From: Nitrospirales bacterium
Lineage (GTDB): Bacteria > Nitrospirota > Nitrospiria > Nitrospirales > UBA8639
Reading direction: 5' to 3'
DNA length: 64,000 nt
Assembly (NCBI GenBank): GCA_031315915.1
Contig: JALDRK010000001.1
Location: 186,001-250,000 of the forward strand
Part shown: positions 18,583 through 27,437 of the stretch, in pieces
How the letters are laid out: each line of letters opens with the position of its first letter
Numbering within the stretch: position 1 is the first letter of the stretch
Program-made: the position numbers and the translations under genes
Notes under the pieces: generated by a model
What the model saw: only the letters and a program-made list of their open reading frames with translations
Databases searched by the model: none
What the model was told of the DNA's origin: nothing

Positions 18583-19866
18583 CTACTTTTCCCCATTGAC
18601 GATATAACCTCGGACCAAATTCAAGGCCGCTTGTGATGAGCGGAATTTGATTTCCGATCGGTTTCCCCAAAATTGGAATTGCCTGGCCTGCGCTCCCCAT
18701 GGCCCATCAATGGCCATGCACACCATTCCCACCGGTTTGGACTTGCTCCCACCACCCGGTCCCGCAATACCGGTAATGCTCAATCCGATATCGACGCCGC
18801 TTCCCTTTTTAATACCCGTGGCCATGGCCTGCGCCACTTGAAGACTGACGGCTCCAAATTGACGCAACACCGAAGGGCGAACTCCCAACAGTTGTTGTTT
18901 TGCCTGATTGCTATATGACACGATCCCCCGATCCACATATGCCGAACTCCCGGGAATCTCCGTCAACCGATGAGTGACCAGTCCGCCGGTACAGGATTCG
19001 GCCACGGCCAATGTGAAAGACCGGGACGCCAGCAACCTTCCCACAACCTCCTCTATTTCTTCCTCACCTTCGGCAAAAAGCCAAGGACCTAAGACAGATT
19101 GAATGTGTTTACCCAACTCCGTACCCTCGGGAAATGAACCAAGCCTCTTCGACCCCGGTCGGCCAGATTTTTCAATCCGCCAACAACTTAGCGTAACCTT
19201 TACCCCTTTGGTCGAAGCCAACAGGCCGATCCGAATCGAGGGGTAATTCTTTAGAAGGGGCATCAAATGTCCTTGTACATCTGTTTCCGCGATTCCAAAA
19301 GTATTAAACGAATGTGTCCAGAACAGTCTGCCATTTGACATCAACTTTTTATGGAGCAAGACGGGGATGTGCACCCGGGCCATTTCCCTGGCTTCCCGAG
19401 GTACCCCGGGCAGGATAAACAGGTGAGTCTTTCCAACTTGAAGATAAAACCCGGGTGCTGTCCCCACGGAATTATCCAAAATCGTGGCTCCTGCCGGTAG
19501 AAGGGCTTGACGCGCAATTAATGGCGTCACGGGTCGACCACGCTTGTGAAGCTGGGCTCGCACCATTTCAAGAGCTTTTTGTCTGAGTCGTAATTTCCGC
19601 CCAAACGCTGCCGCAAATGCCTCACGGGTACAATCATCAAGAGTAGACCCTAGACCTCCCGTGGTAACAATAACCTCCACTCGTTTGGCCGAACTGACCA
19701 GGAGAGACCGGATCTCTTCCGGATGATCGCCAATGGCCGCCTTTTGCTTGACCTCTACGCCACATTGGGCCAACACATCGGCGATAAACAACGAATTACT
19801 GTCCACACGGCCTCCATGGAGTAATTCGGAACCGATGGCGATGATATGTGCAGATGGATATTTCAT
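18583..19866 (-). CDS. cinA: CinA family protein (nicotinamide-nucleotide amidase)
   Basis: CinA proteins join an N-terminal MoaB/MogA-like (COG1058) domain with a C-terminal PncC domain that deamidates NMN to NaMN for NAD recycling. The N-terminal signature IGSELLHGGRVDSNS and TTGGLGSTLDDCTREAF, and the C-terminal VAESCTGGLVTHRLTEIPGSS and SITGIAGPGGGSKSKPVG, are present. The ATG at MKYPSAHIIAIG gives 427 residues, close to family length. It is the first gene of cinA-thpR-recA-alaS. Confidence 0.93.
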   Translation of the reverse strand: MKYPSAHIIAIGSELLHGGRVDSNSLFIADVLAQCGVEVKQKAAIGDHPEEIRSLLVSSAKRVEVIVTTGGLGSTLDDCTREAFAAAFGRKLRLRQKALEMVRAQLHKRGRPVTPLIARQALLPAGATILDNSVGTAPGFYLQVGKTHLFILPGVPREAREMARVHIPVLLHKKLMSNGRLFWTHSFNTFGIAETDVQGHLMPLLKNYPSIRIGLLASTKGVKVTLSCWRIEKSGRPGSKRLGSFPEGTELGKHIQSVLGPWLFAEGEEEIEEVVGRLLASRSFTLAVAESCTGGLVTHRLTEIPGSSAYVDRGIVSYSNQAKQQLLGVRPSVLRQFGAVSLQVAQAMATGIKKGSGVDIGLSITGIAGPGGGSKSKPVGMVCMAIDGPWGAQARQFQFWGNRSEIKFRSSQAALNLVRGYIVNGEK

Positions 19867-19908
19867 GGTGAATACCAACCTAATACAGATTGAGATGAGA
19901 CGACATCT

Positions 19909-20550
19909 TTAAGGGATGCTGGAAAAGTTCAAAAGAAAGCTGACTTCTCCTCCTACCCCGGGAAACACCGAGATTACCGTTTCCGCTTCCGGAGCAAAAG
20001 TGCCATACGCAAAAGAGGCCACAATTTTGGCACGAAAAGTTGGATGGTTTGACGATGTGTCGATTGCTGTGGCCCGCCCATCGGCTCGGATACGTGTGGG
20101 TTTGATAAGATTTTCTCCCTGCTGTAAAAGAAGGTAACTCTCTCTGGCAAAGATGGGTGTATCGCCAAATACGGTCACGACAATTTGCAAAGTTTCTTCG
20201 GCCAAGATTCTTTCGATATCTTCTGAAGAGGGCTTCTCGCCTCGCAGGGCAAAGTGCCCAGCCAGTACCGCTACCCCGCCTAATTTGGTCATCAAAAACC
20301 CATGAGGCTTGAAGCCTTCAGACCTACCAAAATGGGCATATAAATTGATTGGAGGCTGACGCTCCCGAGCTATCGCTGCCCCCCTCATCAATGCCTCTTC
20401 AAGCTGCTTAGGCGACGGGTTTTGAACGACGGCTTCAACAGGAATCGATTGACCCAAATGTACGAAAAACCACGCTAACACAAACACCCCCGGACTCCAC
20501 GGCCGAGCTTCCTTAAGGTAGCCACGACATTTTTGATCTTTTTTCACCAT
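19909..20550 (-). CDS. Exported protein, function unknown
   Basis: The 213 residues start with basic residues and a hydrophobic segment (PGVFVLAWFFVHLGQSIPVEA) that looks like a signal peptide cleaved after VEA. The mature part is mixed alpha/beta with no motif I recognise. It has a helical first half (PKQLEEALMRGAAIARER), a central GHFALRGEKPSSEDIERILAEETLQIVVTVFG region and a beta-rich end. It is 42 bases upstream of cinA on the same strand and divergent from chdC. Confidence 0.6.
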   Translation of the reverse strand: MVKKDQKCRGYLKEARPWSPGVFVLAWFFVHLGQSIPVEAVVQNPSPKQLEEALMRGAAIARERQPPINLYAHFGRSEGFKPHGFLMTKLGGVAVLAGHFALRGEKPSSEDIERILAEETLQIVVTVFGDTPIFARESYLLLQQGENLIKPTRIRADGRATAIDTSSNHPTFRAKIVASFAYGTFAPEAETVISVFPGVGGEVSFLLNFSSIP

Positions 20551-20749
20551 CAGCGCCCTTTGTTACCGTAAGCCTTGCCGTCACCTATATGAAAAACTAT
20601 ACGTCAACATTTTCTTATGTTTCTTTGCGAATAACTCCCGTAACGCCTAGGAAAACATCCTCCACATTGACAACCCTGCATCAGCGATGTTAATACGTTT
20701 TTTTTAAGTCGTTCAAATCTCACAGGTTTTACTCTACGGAGGTCCTATC

Positions 20750-21457
20750 ATGGCCGGTGCTGAAGAAGCGGTCAAACGTCAATTTGTCAATTTCAGTTAT
20801 TATAAAGTCGATCCGCAATGGAGACGACTACCCAAGGCTGAACGTGAAGCTGGAAAACAGGAATTTATTCGGGCCGCCGAGGAATTTAATGGAAAAGTCA
20901 TTACGGTGCCCTATACCACGACCGGAATCAGGGGCGACTGTGACTTCATGCTATGGCGCATTAGTTACGAACTGGAAATGTTTCAGGAAATGAGTTCTAA
21001 GCTCCTCTCTACCGGCTTGGGAAACTACCTTACCACTCCCTACTCCTACCTTTCCATGACCAAGCGATCAGTTTACGTGGATCATCATGTTCACGAAGGA
21101 CAAGACAGCAGGCGGTTAAAGATTACTCCCGGTCGCGCCAAGTATATTTTCGTCTATCCCTTTGAGAAAACTCGCGAATGGTATCTCCTGACTAAAGCAG
21201 CCAGGCAAGGCATGATGGATGAACATATTGCCATAGGCCACAAGTATCCATCCGTGAAACTCAACACCACCTATTCATTTGGATTAGACGACCAAGAATT
21301 TGTGGTCGCCTTCGAAACCGACTCACCGTCTGACTTTTTGGATTTGGTGATGGATCTTCGTGAAACCGAGGGGAGCCGGTATACCAAACGGGATATTCCC
21401 ATCTTCACCTGTATTATGAAAAGCCTGAAAGAAGTGGTTGAAACGCTTGGGGGCTAG
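20750..21457 (+). CDS. chdC: Chlorite-dismutase-family heme protein, probable coproheme decarboxylase (HemQ/ChdC)
   Basis: The 235-residue protein belongs to the chlorite dismutase superfamily. ChdC oxidatively decarboxylates coproheme III to heme b in the coproporphyrin-dependent pathway. Aligned by eye, the proximal heme His is His159 (MMDEH) and the ChdC catalytic Tyr is Tyr136 (KYIFVYPFEK). The distal Arg of true chlorite dismutases (Arg173 in Nitrospira defluvii Cld) is replaced by Leu171 in SVKLNTTYSFGLDD. This supports ChdC over chlorite dismutase. There is no signal peptide, unlike periplasmic Cld. The preceding 199-base divergent gap should hold its promoter. Confidence 0.85.
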   Translation: MAGAEEAVKRQFVNFSYYKVDPQWRRLPKAEREAGKQEFIRAAEEFNGKVITVPYTTTGIRGDCDFMLWRISYELEMFQEMSSKLLSTGLGNYLTTPYSYLSMTKRSVYVDHHVHEGQDSRRLKITPGRAKYIFVYPFEKTREWYLLTKAARQGMMDEHIAIGHKYPSVKLNTTYSFGLDDQEFVVAFETDSPSDFLDLVMDLRETEGSRYTKRDIPIFTCIMKSLKEVVETLGG

Positions 21458-21516
21458 CCTCTCCAAGCAACACCCGCTCCCTGATTCTGCCTGGCAATTT
21501 CCATGATCGAAGGTCT

Positions 21517-22170
21517 ATGCCGGGGGGTCTTTTTTCTCATACATGTGCGCGGTTTCTTGTATCTCTCCTTCTACCCTGCTCTGGTCTTTTCCTTCGCCAT
21601 TACTATCGATTAGGTGCCCAAACCCTTCTCTTAGGCATAGGCATCACGGCTTTTACTGCTCTGGTGACCAATCTTGCCGGAATAGGAGCGGGAGTCTTTT
21701 CCGGTATCCTATTGCTTTTTCCCTGGTGGATGTTCCAAGCCTTTCAAAGCTCCCTTGCTCAACCCGGCTCGCTCGCCCGGACGTTAAGGCTGATTTGGAC
21801 GCATGCCCATGACATTCGATTGATAGGCCTGATGTTTGGCATGGCTGCCTTTACCGATATTTGGATCATTATTCAAAATCCCGACTACCAATTGAATGTC
21901 TTCTGTTCCCGCCCGACCGGCATGCTCGGTATCCTCTCGAAAGTCCAATCACCTCTCTTTCACCTCGCCATTGGATATGGGTTTTTCCGTCTTCTGCAAT
22001 GGAGCCTTTTTGTCTACCTGACCTATGCGGGATATGGTTTGCTTAATGCCACGGTCAATTGGGCTTGCGAGGGGTACGGTCGTATCCGTACGGTGTTTAT
22101 TGTGTCTCTTCTGATTTTTACGGTCTATATTCTCATCAGGAGAAATCGTTTTGGTACGGCTTCCTCTTAA
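21517..22170 (+). CDS. Polytopic membrane protein, function unknown
   Basis: 217 residues with about five hydrophobic segments (FLVSLLLPCSGLFL, TLLLGIGITAFTALVTNLAGIGAGVFSG split over two, LIGLMFGMAAFTDIWIII, FFRLLQWSLFVYLTYAGYGLL, VFIVSLLIFTVYILI). No catalytic or transport motif is recognisable. The start is uncertain because the first ~10 residues are not well supported by a ribosome binding site. It follows chdC by 59 bases and precedes two small unknown genes on the same strand. Confidence 0.6.
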   Translation: MPGGLFSHTCARFLVSLLLPCSGLFLRHYYRLGAQTLLLGIGITAFTALVTNLAGIGAGVFSGILLLFPWWMFQAFQSSLAQPGSLARTLRLIWTHAHDIRLIGLMFGMAAFTDIWIIIQNPDYQLNVFCSRPTGMLGILSKVQSPLFHLAIGYGFFRLLQWSLFVYLTYAGYGLLNATVNWACEGYGRIRTVFIVSLLIFTVYILIRRNRFGTASS

Positions 22171-22255
22171 CATTCTGGCCAGCGAACTTTGACAGCCTTT
22201 AAGAGGGTGTGTTATCAAAAATGCAAGTTTTTAAGGATTTTCAGGGGAATAGCTT

Positions 22256-22480
22256 ATGGATTCCGACAAAGATGTTTTATACGTTCGGCGGGAAAAGGAC
22301 GGTGCGGTTACCTTATATGTAGATGAAGACTGGGCAGCGGAAAGAGGGGTGGATCCTTCCCTCCTGGTGAAAGTCGAGATTCCGAGAGAACTATACGCCA
22401 ATGGCACAGTCCAGCAATTGAGAGAATATGCTGCCAATTATCTTGAATCCCTAGATGAACATAAGCACTCTTCCTCTTAA
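22256..22480 (+). CDS. Small acidic protein, function unknown
   Basis: A 74-residue acidic protein (DSDKDVLYVRREKDGAVTLYVDEDW...) with two predicted beta strands followed by a C-terminal helix (VQQLREYAANYLESLDEHK). The start has an AGGGG site ~9 bases upstream. It is placed 33 bases before the 390-residue gene downstream and probably cotranscribed. No family recognised. Confidence 0.55.
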   Translation: MDSDKDVLYVRREKDGAVTLYVDEDWAAERGVDPSLLVKVEIPRELYANGTVQQLREYAANYLESLDEHKHSSS

Positions 22481-22512
22481 CTTTTCAGCAGTCAAGAAAC
22501 GAATATTCCAAT

Positions 22513-23685
22513 ATGGCCACCAATCTGACATTTGAACACATCGAATCGACCATCGAATCTTTACCCATCCAAAACCGGACCATGATCCGACTGCTGTTGC
22601 TCCAGTATTTCGATCTCCAGCAGGATGAAATTGATTTTATGGCGACCGATCAACCTGATTCACGATTTAGGGCTGGGAATCAGCCTCAAGCCCAGAAAAC
22701 TCTGAGCCTCGAAGCCGTACGAAACATTACCTCACGTGCGAATCAATATAGGACCTTTTACCGTCAAAAACGAGAACGTCCAGGAATGCACCTTCAATTT
22801 ATTGAACAGACGCTGGCCTTGGTCAACCGAAGCCTACAAATGATCCAACGTCTCCTGGTCGAAGACATGGAAGCTTCCGAGGAGGAATTACAAGAAGCTC
22901 GTTCCCAGGCCTTCCTGGTGCTCATTCGTCAAGAAATTCGAAAGCTTTCCCGAGCCTGGGAAGCTCAAGAAATTCCAGCTAAAGACTATCAACGCAAACG
23001 CCTGCTTCTTGAGTTTCAAGCTTTGTTGAGGAAACAGAGCCTTCTGCGTCGTCGGCTCAGATTTTCCAAACAGGAATTTCTCACTGCCGGAAGCACTCCA
23101 CTGAAAGACCATGAAGTTGGCCATATCTGGGGAATTCCCTTGGGAAGCCTGGCTGCCAGAAAAGTCAAAGCCCTCCAACAATTCCTAACCGGCATACAGG
23201 CGAAAGTGGAAACCGCCTCACCAGGAAATAGTAATGCTCAACCTATCGATTTTTGGCGAGAGACTTTTCAAGTTCTGAGCAACCGCCCGTTTGATCGATC
23301 GATCGTGGAATATGACGGTCTAGAACGAACCGAAGATAAGCTCATGGAAAAACTTAACGTTTTTCTTTCCGGGGCCATGACAGAACAGGAAGAGTCTAAA
23401 TTCTGGACGAGCATTAGCAAAGTCAATGACTCTGAATTTTCCGGAAGTTGGCGGTCGCATGCCAGATCCATTCTGGCCTTTCAACGACTCCAAGCCCTTC
23501 TGCACGACACGGATAGCTCCGACGAAGCATTGAAGGAAGATATCCTGGCCAGGGTCACACCCAAAGCACTGGATGACCAGTTGGCTACCCCTGATGCTGA
23601 GGAAAAGTCCGTTGAACTGGGTGAGGTGGGGCTAGGCGTCTTAAATGCCTTTGCCGGGGAAATTGACGACAAGCGAAGTTTTTAA
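22513..23685 (+). CDS. Predicted helical cytoplasmic protein, function unknown
   Basis: The 390 residues lack a signal peptide and membrane segments. Long stretches are predicted helical and rich in Gln, Arg, Glu and Leu (QFIEQTLALVNRSLQMIQRLLVEDMEASEEELQEARSQ, seen over residues ~95-140), suggesting a coiled-coil or helical-bundle scaffold. No known motif is visible. It is the last gene of a plus-strand run from chdC and converges on the EAL/HDOD gene. It may be lineage-specific, but I cannot test that here. Confidence 0.6.
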   Translation: MATNLTFEHIESTIESLPIQNRTMIRLLLLQYFDLQQDEIDFMATDQPDSRFRAGNQPQAQKTLSLEAVRNITSRANQYRTFYRQKRERPGMHLQFIEQTLALVNRSLQMIQRLLVEDMEASEEELQEARSQAFLVLIRQEIRKLSRAWEAQEIPAKDYQRKRLLLEFQALLRKQSLLRRRLRFSKQEFLTAGSTPLKDHEVGHIWGIPLGSLAARKVKALQQFLTGIQAKVETASPGNSNAQPIDFWRETFQVLSNRPFDRSIVEYDGLERTEDKLMEKLNVFLSGAMTEQEESKFWTSISKVNDSEFSGSWRSHARSILAFQRLQALLHDTDSSDEALKEDILARVTPKALDDQLATPDAEEKSVELGEVGLGVLNAFAGEIDDKRSF

Positions 23686-23723
23686 ATTCATCTCTATCCA
23701 AATTGAAGAGCAAGAGATCATTT

Positions 23724-24950
23724 CTAGCGAAACGATTTAAGAACCTGATCGGTCCATCCTATACTTTGCCAGTAAATATTTCTCAGCAGAGGAAGCGTTT
23801 TATCCCTCTCGGTAAGCTCATCCCATCGGTTCTGTTCATACGCCATCACATTTTCCAAGATCATTCCTAGTTCTCCTTTTCGTTCCAACAAGGCTACCTG
23901 AATAGGCTCGGACAAGGGCAATTTTTCCATTAATTGGCTCATTTCACAATCGAAAAACGCATCCAAGACGGAAAAAAGCCCTACGGTAAAACCAGGGCCG
24001 GAGGGAATCGATTCTGCCTGACACACTTCCTCGCACATTTTGGCCCTGATTAAGGCTACGCGCATGAGCTCCAAAGGCTTGGCGTCGAAATTCGCCAACA
24101 CCATGACAGAAGCCCATTGTCTCATGCGGTCGGTTCCCACCATACAAATGGCCTGAGAAATGGTCGCCACGGACTTGGGGAGACCCACAAAAGCCGAATT
24201 CACATATCGAAGCAGTTTCACACTCAGAGCCAAATCTGTCTTGATCAGCTCTTCCAATTCCGGAATCGTGATATTCTCCTGTTGAAGTTTAGCCAAGAGC
24301 AACACCAGGGACATTCGATTATTGGACAATCGAGCCCCTTTAATAATCTCGGGCTTGCAAAAATAATATCCCTGAAACAATTCAAAGCCTAACTGCTGAC
24401 ACCGGAGAAAGACGTCCAGACTTTCCACTTTTTCAGCAAGAAAGCGTAGCGGATAGGTCTTCAATTCGTTTACCTGACGTTCTAATTCGACTGGATTGAG
24501 GGCCATCACATCAAACTTGATAAAATGCGCGAGTTCCACAAGCTCTCGATATTCCTCCCGGAAAACAAAGTCATCCAAGGCGATCAGATAGCCCTGCCCA
24601 TGAACTTTTTTCAATGATTGAATCAGTTCCGGGGTCAGCTTAACCGTTTCCAACACTTCAAGCACGACCTGCCCAGGAGGAAGAATTTCATATAAATGTT
24701 CAAGAAAGAGAGAATCAGTCATATTGATGAAAGCTTTAGCCGTCCCGACGATTTGATCAAAACCCAATTCGCAAAAGGTATTCACGAGCACTCTGGCTGT
24801 CGCTTCATTACCATCCAAAACTTGGGCACTATTATTATTTCCATCCCGGTAAAGCAGTTCGTACCCAAAGACTTTTTGATCTATCTCAAAAATGGGTTGG
24901 CGCCCGATTAAAGCCGATTGCAAGGGATTATGCTCGAGTGTGGCAGTCAT
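23724..24950 (-). CDS. EAL-like and HDOD domain protein (YuxH type)
   Basis: Residues ~15-200 form an EAL-like domain and ~205-400 a HDOD domain (DLALSVKLLRYVNSAFVGLP ... ISQAICMVGTDRMRQW). The c-di-GMP phosphodiesterase site is degraded: the EAL triplet reads ELL in FGYELLYRD, although LDDF and LAEKVES are kept. It therefore more likely binds ligand or protein than cleaves c-di-GMP. The ATG at 24950 has AGAGGAAAG directly before it, so the upstream in-frame ATG is not used. Such proteins act as regulatory adaptors in signalling. Confidence 0.85.
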   Translation of the reverse strand: MTATLEHNPLQSALIGRQPIFEIDQKVFGYELLYRDGNNNSAQVLDGNEATARVLVNTFCELGFDQIVGTAKAFINMTDSLFLEHLYEILPPGQVVLEVLETVKLTPELIQSLKKVHGQGYLIALDDFVFREEYRELVELAHFIKFDVMALNPVELERQVNELKTYPLRFLAEKVESLDVFLRCQQLGFELFQGYYFCKPEIIKGARLSNNRMSLVLLLAKLQQENITIPELEELIKTDLALSVKLLRYVNSAFVGLPKSVATISQAICMVGTDRMRQWASVMVLANFDAKPLELMRVALIRAKMCEEVCQAESIPSGPGFTVGLFSVLDAFFDCEMSQLMEKLPLSEPIQVALLERKGELGMILENVMAYEQNRWDELTERDKTLPLLRNIYWQSIGWTDQVLKSFR

Positions 24951-25087
24951 CTTTCCTCTTTGTATTTTTATATAACAACCTAAGTTCAACGCCTTTTCGA
25001 GATGCGTCTAGGGGAAGAAAATTCTTCATAGGCAAATGGACCTAAAGATAAAAATCCGCCGGAAGGAATTGTGGGTTGGTCTTCCCC

Positions 25088-25244
25088 TATGGTATAGATG
25101 GAAAAAGATTTCGTTCGACACGAACAGAACCAACCTTCCTTTTTTAATCTTTGCTCTGGCGGTGTAGCTCAGTTGGTAGAGCAGCGGACTCATAAGCCGC
25201 GGGTCACCCGTTCAATCCGGGTCACCGCCACCATCTATACCGTA
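25088..25244 (+). repeat. 14-bp complementary arms enclosing the tRNA gene
   Basis: Bases 25088-25101 are complementary to 25231-25244: 13 Watson-Crick pairs plus one G-U. The core is GGTATAGATGG / CCATCTATACC. The right arm begins exactly at the encoded CCA of the tRNA, so in a precursor transcript the 5' leader would pair with the CCA end and trailer. Confidence 0.6.
25158..25233 (+). tRNA. tRNA-Met (anticodon CAT), CCA encoded
   Basis: A full cloverleaf can be drawn: acceptor GGCGGTG/CACCGCC, D arm GCTC...GAGC, anticodon loop CTCATAA, T arm ACCCG-TTCAATC-CGGGT, discriminator A and encoded CCA. The first acceptor base is a paired G, unlike initiator tRNA, so it is elongator Met or the CAT isoleucine tRNA. 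I favour Met. The last anticodon-stem pair (positions 31-39) is an A-G mismatch, which is unusual. Confidence 0.93.
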
Positions 25245-25699
25245 CGTTTCCATTAGAGTGTTTCCCCGCCTATTCTTTTCAGCTCACGTTCCGGTACAAA
25301 CCCTTCTTTATCATAGTTATATCCCCATTCTTCGGTTCTTTCTTTCCGATGATTAACCCCTTTTTCCAATTACATACAAAAAGCGGGAGCCAAAACCTAA
25401 AAATCATTTTATGAAGGACTCCAGGTGGTAATCCGCAATTTATGGATGACCATCGATCCTATGGAAGACCGTTTCCATTCAAATAAATTCTATTTTAAAT
25501 TCCCGATTTGGAAAAAGGCAGGCAATTGAGAGAAGCACACATTAAGAAGATTATGACTCAAAACCGGAGACAGAAACCTGCCCTTATCTTATAAGTTAGG
25601 AAAGAGGAACAAAAACAGAAAATGCGGTTCTTCATTGTGCGTATGTTGATCCTTAAGCCATTTATAGGCCGAATAACAATTTTTCTTAATGTATTCAGA
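25245..25699. other. Gene-free stretch after the tRNA
   Basis: About 455 bases between the tRNA and the end of the sensor kinase gene. It is AT-rich with stops in all frames. I see no convincing ORF, hairpin terminator or repeat. Confidence 0.5.
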
Positions 25700-26665
25700 T
25701 TATTTTACTCCGACGGGGTGAAGACTTTTTCCCGCGGAGGAGCTTGGCTTTGTATGATAGGCAACATTTGAAAGTTCATCTTTAAAGGGCATTTCAATCA
25801 ATATCGTTGTACCTTTATGAAGCTGACTTTGCACTTTCAACCGAGCATCTATCTTCCTGGCTCTGGTCACCATATTTCCTAATCCATGCCCCTGAGCACC
25901 CACCAAATCCACCTCAAACCCCTTTCCTTTATCGGAAATCTCCAGTATTCGGGCTGTTTCGGTTTTTTTGACGATGACCCATATTTTTTTGGCTTCTGAA
26001 TGTTGGATACAGTTTTTTACGGCCTCTCGCACGATATGCAAAAGTTCACATCCTAAATCGTAAGACATATGCTCTATCCCTGCGGGGTCGACTTGGATGG
26101 TCATCGAAAAGGAATCATCCGGACTTAAGTCCTCAACCAATGTTTTGAGTGCCACTTCAAATTTATTGCCCAAAAGGACCCCTGCCTTCAAATCGTCCAA
26201 AAATACCTGGAGAATCCGGGATAAATCCGCCACCTGTTCAATAATAAACTGAATAGGTTTACCCACTTCCATGGCAATTTGTACCTGTCGTAGTGCGCCG
26301 GCGATTCGCTCATGAAAGTTATGAATAATGACGTTTCGCTCCTCGATGACATCTAATAATTCACGATTCCGCTTAGGTAAACGGAGAAAGGGAGCGGCCA
26401 AGATGGCGCTGCACAACAAACAAAAGGCCACAAAGAGACTCAATCCTTCGGTAACTAAACTTAAGGAGGGAATAGGCTCGCTCATAATCTGCAGATACCA
26501 TTTAAAACTCGACTGCAAAGCCAAAATCCCAATGGCCACACCCCATAAATTCCATATCAGTGGTTTCTCAGAATGACGTACTCGATACAGCAAGAGGACC
26601 AGAGTGACAAAGTACATTACTCCACTAACTGTTAACAGCCAAAATGCAATGGTATCGAAATTCAT
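25700..26665 (-). CDS. Orphan membrane sensor histidine kinase (NarX/DegS-like HATPase)
   Basis: The 321-residue protein has three N-terminal membrane segments (residues ~7-27, 40-58, 75-92). A short dimerisation region of HisKA_3 type follows, with a candidate phospho-acceptor His in IHNFHERIAGALRQVQ, and then a HATPase domain: N box EAVKNCIQH, G1 DKGKGF, G2 GHGLGNM, terminal KGTTILIEMPF. There is no extracytoplasmic sensor domain, so the signal is probably sensed in the membrane. No response regulator lies adjacent. Tandem repeats 55-90 bases upstream of the start may be its control site. Confidence 0.82.
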   Translation of the reverse strand: MNFDTIAFWLLTVSGVMYFVTLVLLLYRVRHSEKPLIWNLWGVAIGILALQSSFKWYLQIMSEPIPSLSLVTEGLSLFVAFCLLCSAILAAPFLRLPKRNRELLDVIEERNVIIHNFHERIAGALRQVQIAMEVGKPIQFIIEQVADLSRILQVFLDDLKAGVLLGNKFEVALKTLVEDLSPDDSFSMTIQVDPAGIEHMSYDLGCELLHIVREAVKNCIQHSEAKKIWVIVKKTETARILEISDKGKGFEVDLVGAQGHGLGNMVTRARKIDARLKVQSQLHKGTTILIEMPFKDELSNVAYHTKPSSSAGKSLHPVGVK

Positions 26666-26718
26666 GCCATTTCCATTGGATGATATAGATGCAACAAAAT
26701 TTATAGCTCTATTTCTTG

Positions 26719-26756
26719 CTAATTTCTCTCTAGCTTCTTACTAATTCCTCTCTAGC
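26719..26756 (-). repeat. Tandem 16-bp direct repeats upstream of the sensor kinase
   Basis: CTAATTTCTCTCTAGC (26719-26734) and CTAATTCCTCTCTAGC (26741-26756) differ at one base and start 22 bases apart, two helical turns. They lie in the 352-base gap (26666-27017), upstream of the minus-strand kinase start at 26665. Spacing on one DNA face suggests a regulator binding site. Nothing else is recognisable in the gap. Confidence 0.5.
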
Positions 26757-27017
26757 GCTGAAACCCTGAGCAATAATATCCCGTAAGCCCTCTTAAAAAT
26801 ATTCGGTTGTCTTGTTTTTCGGAATTTTCTTGTCGGACTTAATGCAATCTCCTCTTAGCTGAAATACTTCAAATACTCAGAACCACGCTAGATCCCCGCC
26901 AAACAATCCTCCCCAAATTTTCATGCGTATATTCAAGGGGTTACCACATCCCTATTTGGGGGATAGGCACTCCTGTGGCCTTTCCTCATACTGCCTCCAA
27001 ACCTCTTCTTCGATTGT

Positions 27018-27374
27018 ATGCGTCTGACACTGATAATAGTATTAACCCTTTTGCTGTGGAGTGCTTCCGTCTCCTTGAAGACTAAACCACAGACCAATGC
27101 CCTTGAGCCGTCTTTCCCAGTATGCCTGGATACCAGAAATGGAGAGCCTCTTCTTCAAACCATGAATAAAGGCACTATTTTAGGCATTCACGACAATGGC
27201 AGGGAATTGATTATTGGCATACCGGAAAACTGGGCCGATTTTCCTCTGGACGATCAGAACACCACTATGCACTGGATTCAGTGCTATGCCAAGGAACTAC
27301 GTCGTCAACTTCAATTTGTACGTACACCTATGCCGACAGTCTCCACGTTTTACGAGCGGTCATCCGACAGGTAA
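27018..27374 (+). CDS. Small exported protein, function unknown
   Basis: 118 residues with a signal peptide (MRLTLIIVLTLLLWSASVSL), then a compact domain carrying two cysteines (FPVCLDTRNGEP ... MHWIQCYAKELRRQL) that could form a disulfide in the periplasm. No family recognised. It is isolated, convergent with the methyltransferase gene downstream, and divergent from the sensor kinase. Confidence 0.5.
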   Translation: MRLTLIIVLTLLLWSASVSLKTKPQTNALEPSFPVCLDTRNGEPLLQTMNKGTILGIHDNGRELIIGIPENWADFPLDDQNTTMHWIQCYAKELRRQLQFVRTPMPTVSTFYERSSDR

Positions 27375-27437
27375 GCATGAAACCGCCGATCCGTCATTTG
27401 GTAAAAGGTTTATAAGAGGAGAAAGGAAAATGAGGAA

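Noticed and set aside
20750..21457. Annotation as a true chlorite dismutase
   Set aside because: The distal Arg is absent and there is no signal peptide; residues for coproheme decarboxylation are present.
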